Shown here: positions 28,956 through 38,889 of the stretch, in pieces
Position numbering within the stretch: the stretch's first letter is position 1
Layout: every line of letters starts with the position of its first letter
Assembly: GCA_021397845.1 (NCBI GenBank)
Contig: CM038052.1
Span: 35,138,449-35,202,448, forward strand
Direction of reading: 5' to 3'
DNA from: Areca catechu
Lineage: Eukaryota > Streptophyta > Magnoliopsida > Arecales > Arecaceae
DNA: 64,000 nucleotides
Program-made: the position numbers and the translations under genes
Notes under the pieces: generated by a model
What the model was told of the DNA's origin: nothing
The model's database searches: none
The model's input: the letters and a program-made list of their open reading frames with translations, nothing else

Positions 28956-31111
28956 ATAGGATGGAATGGCTGGAATAAGTAAAAACTGGATGTAGATTAC
29001 TAATAGATTATCTCTTGAATATAGAAATGGAGTGAAAGATTTTTTTGACTTTGCATCAAAAATTTTCTTGATTTTGCATTCGAGCACACAGATCTAGGGG
29101 ATAAAATTTGGTGCCCTTATATCAAATGTAACAATACTCGATATAAATATCGAGATGATGTTATGGCTGATCTTGTGATTCATGGGATAGTCCCATCTTA
29201 TGCTTAGTGGTCATTACATGGTGAAGGTGTAGGCAACATTGAAAGTGATAATGTTGATGTCAATGAAGAAACTGATATGGAAGATGAGGAGATTGATGAT
29301 ATGCAAGAGTTGATACATAATGTGTGTGGAGTCCCTTATTTAAAGAGTGACAACTTTACAAATTTAAATGCAAATGACCAAGATGAGCCTCATGAGGGAC
29401 CTTCAAAGTTTCATAAACTACGAAGTGAGATCGAGACATGTTTATATCCGAATTACAAGAAGTGCTCAAAGCTATCTTTTGTTTTAAAGCTATGACAACT
29501 AAAATATCTTCATGGGTTGAGTAACAAGGCTTTTGATGCTTTGCTTAAATTATTTAAGGAGTCACTTCCCAAGGGTGAGACATTACCAAATTCATTTTAT
29601 AAAGCTAGAAAGATGATTTGAAATCTAGGCCTTTATTATGAGAAAATTAATGCATGCACCAATGATTGTATGTTGTTTTGGAAAGAGTATGCTAATAAGA
29701 ACCACTGTGTTATATGTGGGGCATCTCGATAGAAATCAAATAGAGACAAAGCAAATTTTATAAAATCTTCATCTTTGAAAGGTTGCAAAAAAATTCCTAT
29801 TAAGCCTTTATGGCACTTTTCATTGATTCTGAGGTTTCAGAAGTTGTATATATTTTTAAAAACTACTTCAGACATGAAATGGCATCATGACAAACACCTT
29901 AAGGATAGGGCTTTAAGGCATCCAGCAAATTCTCAAGTATGGAAACATTTAGATGAGTTATATCCATCATTTGCTATAGAGCCTCGTAATATGAGACTTG
30001 GATTAGCAAGTGATTGATTCAATCCATTTGAAAATATGAGTATTGTACATAGTACATGGCTTGTGGTGCTTATTCCTTATAATTTACCACCATGGTTATG
30101 TATGAAACATGGTTATATATGAAACAACCTTCCTCTATTTTGGCATTGCTTATTCCTGGTCCAAAAGTTCCAGGCAATGATATTGATGTGTATCTACAAT
30201 CATTAATTGAGAAGTTAAAGGAGTTATGGAAAAAAGAGTCGATACATACGATGCCTCAATGAAACAAAACTTTCGAATGCATGCAATGGTCTTATGGACT
30301 ATAAATGACTTTCATGCATATGGCAATTTGTCAAGATGGAGTACTAAAGGGAAGCTAGCATGTCTTTGCTGTAATAAAAATACAAATTCATATTGGAAGA
30401 AGCATTGTGGAAAGTTCTGCTATATTGGTAGTCATCATTTCTTGGCCCTTAATCACAAATGGTGAAATTCTAAAAAGGAATTTAATGGTGAGAAAGAGCT
30501 AAGGTCACCTCCTAAGCAGTTATGAAGATATGATGTGCTAACGACATTGTAGAATTGCATTATATGGAGGAAATCGAATTGTTTTATTCAAATGTATATG
30601 GTAGGATGTTTATAACCCTGGTAGGGAAATCGAGAAAGATCGTTATGGCTATATAAATGTCAATACTAAACGAGAATTGAATACCAATGAGCCATATGTG
30701 CTTGCATATCAGGTGGAGCAAGTTTTCTATGTTCAAGATAATATTAAGCTTGATTTTCTTGTGGTCATTAAGACACAACCTCGTGCCTTCTATGATATGT
30801 TGATTGAGGAAGAGAGCATCGGTTTGGAGGAAAAATGTGTATTTCGGCTAAATGAATCATTCCATCCTGAAGTTATGTCAAATATGATAAAAAATTATAA
30901 TGAAGTGGATGATTGGGTTAGGAATGGCCTTCCTCCTTGAAGTATCGATGCAGAGTTGTCGAATGAGGATAGGCTTGAAAATATTGAAAAATTTACAATG
31001 GAAGATGATTCTGATGAAGATCATGATGGCCTCTCTAGCAGCAAAATTTCTACATCAATAGATGATTATGATGATGAGGATGATAATGATAGTGGGGAGG
31101 AAGAACTATGA
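28956..31111 (+). pseudogene. TNP2-type CACTA transposase
   Basis: Broken gene reading like the Transposase_21/TNP2 family. N-terminal transposase-associated domain at 28967-29215 (SLEYRNGVKDFFDFA). Central part at 29277-30465 with LYPNYKKCSKLSFVLKL, FYKARKMI, KWHHDKHLKDRALRHPA, GLASD, FNPFENMS, YNLPPWLCMKHGY, LWTINDFHAYGNLSRWSTKGK and ACLCCNKNT. C-terminal DUF4216-like part at 30677-30940 with NTNEPYVLAYQVEQVFYVQD. The DUF4218 region expected between the last two parts is missing: only about 200 bases separate them. Many stops occur. The intact enzyme binds terminal repeats and cuts the element out. Confidence 0.85.
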
Positions 31112-31365
31112 TGGGATGAGCTTTTGTACAAGTTATTTACTTATGTGAGCACTACATGTTATATATTTTCATAATTTTATTAGGTTTTGTTCTTTTTCTA
31201 CTTTGGACTGGCCATTTTTATGAAAGCCCTTTAATGAAATTTATTTTAATATTTATTAATTGCATTGTTTTGATGATACATGGTTCTTGTTTCTTTACTA
31301 AGTTTGTAATACCATATGGAACAAGCAGAAGTTTTACTAACTTAATATATAAAGATAGATAATTA

Positions 31366-34005
31366 TGGCTGAAGCTAGTAATTGCAAAGGGAGATGCATT
31401 ACTAAAGATAGAGGCACAGAAGTTAATGCTATCATCTAATAAGGCCTTCCACCTACTACTAGAGATAATGTTGATTGTAAGCAAGAAGGTGAATATGATA
31501 ACTTTAGTAAGTATCTTTAAATATTATACTTTATATATATTCTTAATTCTTTTTATTCGAAGTAGTTCTTTAATTTCTTTTTTTATGCTTTTGATTTTGC
31601 AGGTTTAGTCATGAATACTATAAAAAGAGGATGAGGGAGGACTTTGAACAATGAGTTGAAAAATTCAAAGACTAAGAAAATAATGGAGTGTGATCACAAA
31701 GAAAGAATTGCAGGAAAGAATTGTACTCAATTTGCAAGTTGGTGTGGTACAATAGTTACAAATTGTTCCTTTGTACCCTTTAAAGTTAAAGGATGGAGTG
31801 AAATTCCTAAGGATAAAATAAGGTATATGATTAATCACATCATGGTAAGATTTTTGTTAGTTTTTTAATTAGAACATCAATAATCTTAACATTTACTAAA
31901 TTATGTTATCTTTTTATAGGATTATTTTATCCTCTTTGAAGAAGGACTTGATAAGGTAGAAGTTATAAGAAGGACAAAATATGTGATAAGAAAACTTAGT
32001 GATCGATATAGAGAGTATAACAATGTGTTGTATGAAATTTATAAGAATCAACATAAAGATCAAGAAAAATTAAAGCGCTTACTAGATGAGGTAATTATCA
32101 AGGATGATTGGGAATGGCTTGTTGTGCATTGAAATAATGAAACTTTTCAAGTATGAAAAAGGTGAGTATGAAGCAATAGAAAGATGATTGTTTTTTAAGT
32201 GTCTTTCTAGTATTAATTTAACTAATTCATCAATATTTACTTACAAAAAATGAGCAAGGAAAATATAAAAAATAGATCAAAACTAAATATGGTTCCTTGT
32301 ACTAGTAGGACTGCTTTCAATGTAATTGAGTAACGGCTGGTATGAATACTACAAACAATATAAATTTCTTTTATAATTCTGACCTTATACTTGTGTATTC
32401 TTTTTATTTTTACTAATTTTTTAATTACAAATCCAGGCTGCAAATAGGGTGCTACCAAGTAGGTTGGAAATATTTGAAAAGACCCACACGTGTAAGAATA
32501 GTTCTTTAGTTGATGTTGCAGCTGAAGAAAAAATGGTATGCAAATGTTCATGTATATTAGAAGAGAATTGCTTTTGAGAATCTTGAATGGTTTTATTCTT
32601 GAAACTTTATGTTATTCTATATTTTCTTTAGCATAAGAGAAATAGATTTTGATGATTTGTTGTTCATTGTATCCCTAGTTAGAGAGACTGAACCTACCAT
32701 AGTCTTCCGAAGATATGGACTGCTTGGCGTCCTTTTAGGTCTTGGGGGAGAAATATCTACGTCATAAGTTTGTTCTAGAGGAATGCCTTTCATAACAGCT
32801 TTTTTTTCCAACTATAATTTGACTACTGTTAGTCATGCAAAACATGATTTTCAATTACAAATCTATTTCAAGACAATATTAATGACCACTTGATGCCGAC
32901 ACATAACATTTAAGCCAGTGAACATGTAGTTTGAATAGCTAACTATCACTAACATAAGCATTAAACTATCAAGCTACCTACCAGTTCAAGCATATTATCA
33001 TTTCCTTGGATTCCTAAGTGAACATTGGTGAAAGTTTAGCAAACACCCAAAATTACTAATGAAAAGGAGATTCAAAGATTATAAATTTTTTGATCATCAA
33101 GTGGATCATTTAGTACTTCATTAAACAAATAAAAATTGCAGAAAGTAACATGTCTATTAAGCAAAAATGGAGGATCTTAATATATTTTAGATATTTACAA
33201 CACTTCTATTACTGTATGGCATTCTCCTATATGTGTGATGTAAATTTGTAGTTTTTATTATACTGAAACACTTCCAACATCTTTGGTATTCACCATCTGT
33301 GCAGGCATTTTTTAATCAAATGATGGCATATATGAAGAGTTAAGTTCTAGCTAAGATGTTTTCAAGTTGTAATAGGTAGTACAATATGAATTGCTAGAGG
33401 ATTTAGGATAAAGGAAATTACATGTGCTGATAGTCATTCATCTTAATCTATTATTGTTGATTTCTATTACTTATGTAACTTGATTTGCATTCAAAGAACC
33501 TAGGGTTATTGTGTTCTTAGTTTAGGTAAAAAGTGCGATTGTTAATCACTTGAGAATTTAAATTTCAATGTAGGCACAAGTGAAAGAACTTAAACAGAAG
33601 CATGATGAGGAAGAGTTTTTCTTAACGATGAAGAAATATTTATATATGTTTTTGGCCCAAATAAATGTGGTCGTCTTCTTTGTGGATGAATGGGTCCAAA
33701 TCAATCTACTTTGAGATCTATTCAAGCTCAAGAATCAAAGACCATGATCGTAGATGCAAATCATAAAGTTGAAGAGGCAATGAAAAGAGTAGAAAATGCT
33801 GATATAAGAATTTAACAGACTGAGAAAAGAGCTGAAATTGCAGAATTAAGACTTAAAACCACTAAAAATGAATTGCATGACATGAAGAAAAAATTTCAAG
33901 ACACTGAAAAGGAGTTACAAGATGTGAAAGAAAAACTTACAACATTAATGAATTTGGTAGCAAAGAAAGTGGGAGAGCAAGTAGAACAAACATCACTTTT
34001 TTGAG
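31366..34005 (+). pseudogene. Second CACTA gene (TNPA/Transposase_24 type), intron-containing
   Basis: Exon pieces on the plus strand: a start at 31366 (MAEASNCKGRC), then 31605-31844 with TQFASWCGTIVTNCSFVPFK and GWSEIPKDKIRYMINHIM. An intron with GT...AG ends lies at 31845-31919. The next exon reads DYFILFEEGLDKVEVIRRTK and DWEWLV (31920-32150), then ANRVLPSRLEIFEKTHTC (about 32438-32535), and a last exon 33575-34005 that reads GPNQSTLRSIQAQE and a coiled coil rich in K and E. This is the layout of the second gene of plant CACTA elements, whose product binds subterminal repeats. Stops such as TGA at 31632-31634 break it. Confidence 0.7.
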
Positions 34006-35102
34006 GTATATTTATTATTGTAAAGTAGTTTCTGTATATTAATGAATTTGACATTTAAATAGTTTTTATCAAAATTCTAAAAGTCCAGCACCATAAAACA
34101 TGATCCTATTAATACTTTATATGCTGCTTATTAATGATACTTGTATTGCATGGTTTCAAGTAATTTATCATACAAGAAAATAAATTTGATCAGTTTTTAA
34201 TTTTATAAAGTGTTATCTGAAATACTAATTTACATGAATTATGTAATTGAGATTAACTTGCATGTTTGTTTGATTTGGATGTAGGTGGAATTATCGCGCA
34301 GAGCAAAGAAACGAGTCCAAGCATTTTTATTGTTGCGGGCATCTTCATGGCTGAAACATCATATAATGGAAACAAAACTTTCTTTTATTTTATGGGAATT
34401 TAGCTTCTGGCTTCTGGTGGTTACTAGTTAGGTTAGGTATGACTATATGTAATTATGTTGATACATATATGTGAACAACTTATACATTGTCTATGGTGGA
34501 TAAATTGTGTAATTTGATTAAATCTTATGGTTTGATTAATTAAGTTTTGAGTTTTCATTTTGAGAATTTTGTAGCATTGGCAGGCATATATTTAATAATT
34601 GATTCAATATTAATTTTGTAACTTATCTTTATTTAATATGTGGGCTAATTTATAATTTGGATATTTTTTAAACCAAAAATATGAAAAAAATATTTCTAGC
34701 AAAGTATATTCATCAATAATAATTAGCTAGTGAAAGTATACCTTTTTCAACGAGTATGTTTATAGTCGTTGCTAAAATAAGTATATATGAGTTGATACTT
34801 ATACTTTTTGCCAACGGATATATATTTGTTGGTAAAACTTTCAATTATTCCCAACAGTAATAAAGCTATGGTGAAAGAGTTTATTTTTTTTGACAGATAA
34901 CTTATCGTTATAAATCAGCTTTTTCCAACAGGATAATTTCCGTCATAAAAACTAAACTTTTTTTGATGGCCTTCCATATCATCATTTTTTTTTGCCAACA
35001 GGAGTTTTGCCAATGATTCCCAACGGACTTAAAATCCGTCAAGAAAAATTTTTCCAGCAGTTTTCATTACTTTTTCCAACGAAATTTCTTGTTGGAAAAA
35101 AT
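34006..35102 (+). other. CACTA 3' subterminal region
   Basis: AT-rich, no coding sequence. From about 34740 to 35100 there are repeated words such as CCAACGG, CCAACAG, GCCAACGGA and TTGTTGG in both orientations, expected transposase-binding repeats. Confidence 0.65.
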
Positions 35103-35118
35103 CTTTTTTCTTGTAGTG
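35103..35118 (+). repeat. CACTA right terminal inverted repeat
   Basis: CTTTTTTCTTGTAGTG, the exact complement of 25663-25678, followed by the ATG duplication at 35119-35121. Confidence 0.95.
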
Positions 35119-35740
35119 ATGGATGCATTCTCAGGATACAACCAGATCTTCATAGACCCAGAGGATGAGGTGCACACCGCATTTGTGATCGATGGTGAAA
35201 CATTATGTTATAAGGTGATGTCGTTCGGCCTAAGAATATGGGAGCGACCTATCAGCACTTGGTCAGCAAGCTCTTCAAAAATCAAATAGGCCATAACATG
35301 CAAGTCTACATGGACAATATGCTCATCATGAGCGGTCAAGAATCAAATCATGTTACTGACTTAACGGAAGCTTTCGACAAACTACACCTTCATCAGATAA
35401 AGTTGAACCTAGTGAAGTGTACATTCGGTGTCGTGGCTGGGAAGTTCTTGGGCTTCATGGTCACCCAGTGTGGGATTGAGATGAATTTTGAGAAGATCCA
35501 GGCCATTACAAATATGAAGCACCCAACCTCGAAGAAGGAGGTCCAGTGCTTGACTGATCGTGTCATCGCACTCAGTCGATTTATCTCATGCTCGACTGAG
35601 CGCTACCTATCATTCTTCAAGGTGCTATGCAAGATGCACGACTTTACCTAGTCTGAAGAGCATAGGAAGGCTTCTGAGGGGCTAAAACAGATTCTTACCT
35701 CGCCCCCTTGCTCTTTAGACTTGAAGCTAAAGAGGATCTC
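35119..35740 (+). pseudogene. Tat1 RT, C-terminal part (after the CACTA insertion)
   Basis: Continues RT with MDAFSGYNQIFIDPEDEVHT, then a frame change near 35240, then QVYMDNMLIMSGQES. The catalytic Y-V-D-D box of Tat is here Y-M-D-N, so the second aspartate is lost; Tat2 keeps YVDD. The frame 35238-35651 continues KLNLVKCTFGVVAGKFLGFM and AITNMKHPTSKKEVQ. Confidence 0.85.
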
Positions 35741-36150
35741 ATCCTTTACTTGGTCGTGTCCCCAAGCACCGTCAGCTCAAAACTGGTTTGAATTGACGAG
35801 GATGGCACCCAAAAGCCAGTCTACTATACTAGCAAGGCACTGCATGACATGGAACTTAGGTACACTAGATTTAAGAAAGTTATTTTTGTACTAATCCTGT
35901 CTGCTTAGCATTTTAGGCCCTACTTACAAGTCCATCCGATTGTGGTCCTCACTGATCAACCTTTGATAGCCATTTTGAGCCAACTAGATACCTCGGGGTG
36001 CCTGGCCAAGTGGGTGATAAAGCTTAATGAGTTTGACATCTTGTATTATCTAAGACTATCTCAGAAGGCCCAGGTCCTAGTCGACTTCCTGGTAGAGTGC
36101 TCATGGACGGGCGACAACCCGGAGGAGGCACTGCCTGAGCTGGCATGACA
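35741..36150 (+). pseudogene. Tat1 RNase H
   Basis: Degenerate RNase H connected to RT: YYTSKALHDMELRYTRF (about 35820-35875), then 35942-36148 with VLTDQPLIAILSQLDTSG and KWVIKLNEFDILYY. Frame changes separate it from RT. Confidence 0.75.
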
Positions 36151-36570
36151 TCTAACCAAAGGGAAGATGGTGTGGATATTCCACATCGATGGTGCATCAA
36201 ACTTAGGGGGGAGCAGAGCCGATCTCAACCTCACCAACCAGGAAGGGGTGGTGGCTGAGTATGCCTTATATTTCCTCTTTAAAACAACCAATAATTGAGT
36301 CAAGTATGAGGCCCTCCTAGCAGGGCTAAGGGTATCTTACGAGCTGGGGGTCATGAGCCTAAGGGTCTTTACTAATTCACAACTCGTGGATGGCCAAGTT
36401 ATAGATGAGTTCGCGGCTCACGATCCCCTCATGGTGAAGAACCTAGATGAGGTGCGCTCTCATATGGCTAATTAACCTTTGGCACTTCAGCATCTCCCAC
36501 ATCCCTCGGGGAGAGAATGCCCATGCTGACACTCTCTTTAAGCTTGCACCTCGCCTGATTCCTCGCTAGG
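36151..36570 (+). pseudogene. Tat1 second (archaeal-type) RNase H
   Basis: Reads WIFHIDGASNLGGSRADL, then KYEALLAGLRVSYELGVMSL, and RVFTNSQLVDGQV, with stops at about 36296 and 36470. A second RNase H of this kind between RT-RNase H and integrase is a hallmark of the Tat lineage. One acidic position of the family (D in FSDSQLV) is N here. Confidence 0.75.
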
Positions 36571-37850
36571 GTGAGCCTTCATTGAGTACCTAGAGGCCTC
36601 CAGCCTTGGAATGAGTGGGGAGGTCCAGCAAGTCAACCATGAGCCAAGCTGGATGGATCCTTACATTAGGTACATAGCCGAAGGTATTTTGCTTGAAGAT
36701 TGCATAGAAGCTAGCCTCTTGAAGTGGAAGGTAACCCGTTTCGTGCTGATGGATGGACAACTCTATTGGAGATCCTACTCTATCCTTGTTGAAGTGCCTG
36801 AAACCTTTCGAAGCCACCTACGTCCTCTAGGAGATTCATGAAGGCATCTGCAGAAATCACATGGGGGCAGAGCCTAGCTTACAAAGTTTTGAGGTAGGGT
36901 TATTACTCGAATACCATGCGAGAAGATGCGGTTGAGTTTGTACAAAGGTGCAATCACTGCTAGCGACACGCGCACATCCAACGATGGTCGGCTTCACTAC
37001 TGTGCCAACTTTTCTCTCCCTGGCCATTCACCTAATGGAGAATGGATATATTGGGACCATTTCCTCTAGCATCCAGCCAGCGAAGATATCTGATCATCAC
37101 CATCGACTACTTCACTGAATGGGTAAAGGCCGAGCCCCTGGCATGGATCATTGAGGCCAAAGCTAGAGAATTTCTTTGGAAGTCGATCATCTGCCACTTC
37201 GGTCTCTCCCATATTGTCATCACTGACAATGGACGGCAGTTCAACAACCAGGCATTCAAAGAGTTCTATGCCAAGTTGGACATCTACCACTGCTTCATGT
37301 CGTGGGCCACCTGTAGACTAATAGGGAGGCTAAGATGACCAACCGCACCATCCTCCAGGGACTTCGCCCCTGTCTAGATGAAGCAAAGGGCTGGTGGATG
37401 GAAGAACTCCCTAGCATGCTATAGGACTACCACACCACCCCTCGAGCTATGATAGACCAGACATCATTCAATCTAATCTTCGGCATTGAGGTGGTGCTAC
37501 CAGTGGAAATTGGTTTACTGACACTGAGGGTAGAGCAGTTCGACAAGACAAGCAATCCATCACATCTTCTACTCAACCTCGATCTGCTGGATGAGATGAG
37601 GAACAAAGCCTGACATTTCATGGCCACGTATCGCCAGCAGGAGGCCTGGTGTTATAACTCCCGAGTAAAGCTGAAAGCCTTTTGCCCAGGGGACCTCATC
37701 TTGAGGCAGGAAGAAGTGTCATAGCCTAGCATAGATGGAAAGCTATCACCTAATTAGAAAGAACCTTACAGGGTAGTCGAAGCCCTACACCAAGGTGCTT
37801 ACAGGATAGCTAGCTTGACAGCACCCAGATCCCGTGGACGTGGAATGCGA
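36571..37850 (+). pseudogene. Tat1 integrase
   Basis: N-terminal part at 36611-36841 (EPSWMDPYIRYIAEGILLED, LYWRSYSI). The zinc-binding region is degraded. The core at 37042-37338 reads MDILGPFPLASSQRRYL, IDYFTEWVKAEPL and VITDNGRQFNNQAF, so two catalytic aspartates are visible. Past 37340 come TNRTILQGLRPCLDEAKG and a C-terminal part with PGDLILRQEE and EPYRVVEALHQGAYRI. Frame changes and stops (for example near 37422 and 37722) inactivate it. Confidence 0.8.
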
Positions 37851-37944
37851 GCAACTTGAGGATGTATTACCAATGATGTACACCCCCTACTCAAGGATGG
37901 AATGGAATACCTCCTTAGCGACACGATTTGGCTTCACCTCTCCA

Positions 37945-38400
37945 AAGAGTACCTATCCGTCGGACCCTAGGTCCGGTGAAGAAAGTCAGGAGCTCCAAAG
38001 CCCTGCACCTATCCATTGGATCCCAAGTCTGGTGAAGAAAATTGGGAGCTCCAAAGCCCCGCACCTATCCGTCGGACCCCAGGTCTGGTAAAGAAAGCCA
38101 GGAGATCCGAAGTTCCATACATATCCATCGAACCCTAGGTCCAGCAAAGAAAACTGGGAGCTTCAAAGCCCTGTAGCTATCCATCAGACCCCAGGTCTGA
38201 CAAAGAAAGCTGGGAGCTCCAAAGCCTAGCACCTATCCATCATATCCTAGGTCCGGCGAAGAAAGCTGGGAGCTCCAAAGCCCCATACCTATCTATCGAA
38301 CCCCATGTCCGGTGAAGAAAGCTAGGAGCTCCAAAGCCCTGCACCCATCTGTCAGACCCCAGGTCTGGTGAAGAAAGTCGGAAAGCTCCATGGCCCCTCA
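37945..38400 (+). repeat. 56-bp tandem repeat in Tat1 3' UTR
   Basis: About eight imperfect copies of a 56-bp unit containing GCACCTATCC, GGACCCCAGGTC and GGGAGCTCCAAAG. It lies directly after integrase. Tat2 has different tandem repeats in the corresponding position (51890-52490). Confidence 0.85.
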
Positions 38401-38889
38401 CTCATTCGCTGGCCCCTCGGGTCCAGCGGAGAAAGACAAAAAGCCTTGCAGCACCTCCACTCTAGGTAGCCCACCCCTCAGCTCCATGCTCACTCCTAAA
38501 ACTTTGTATCCAGCTAAAGAGAGGACAAGGTGCCTCATAGTGCCATCCTTATGAAGACCTGCACTATGGCACCCATGTCTGCCTCTCTTATCCTGGGCTA
38601 ATCTTTACTGGCTCAAAGATAGGTGGAACGCGGCCTAGCACTGCCATCTCTGATGGTTCACCCAATTACCCCACTGCTTGGTAGGTGGGCTAGATGATTG
38701 GCACCAAAAGAAGAAGAAAAAGAAGAGAAAAGGGAGTAAGGAAAGAAGATTAGATTGGCAAGAAACACAATTCATTACTTGAAATTAGTTTAACTCCCTG
38801 ATAGGTCAAGGAGTTCAACAAAGTATTCTAAGTACAGAAAAGATAAGAAAAAGGAAGAGAAAGCATCAGAAGGGCCCTAGGCCAGTCAC
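38401..38889 (+). other. Tat1 3' UTR spacer
   Basis: Between the tandem repeats and the antisense gene. No frame or repeat end recognised; the part from 38690 is A-rich. Confidence 0.4.

Larger units (their letters stand above)
25663..35118 (+). mobile_element. CACTA (En/Spm) DNA transposon, internally deleted
   Basis: 9456 bp with a perfect 16-bp terminal inverted repeat (CACTACAAGAAAAAAG at 25663-25678; complement at 35103-35118) and a 3-bp target duplication. Subterminal regions carry scattered inverted words around CCAACGG/CCAACAG and TTGTTGG (25740-25830 and 34740-35100), typical transposase-binding sites of this superfamily. Inside are a decayed TNP2 transposase gene (about 28960-31110) and a second gene of TNPA/Transposase_24 type (about 31370-34005), both plus-strand. 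Missing transposase domains and many stops mean it could move only with help. It sits in the RT of Tat1. Confidence 0.93.
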
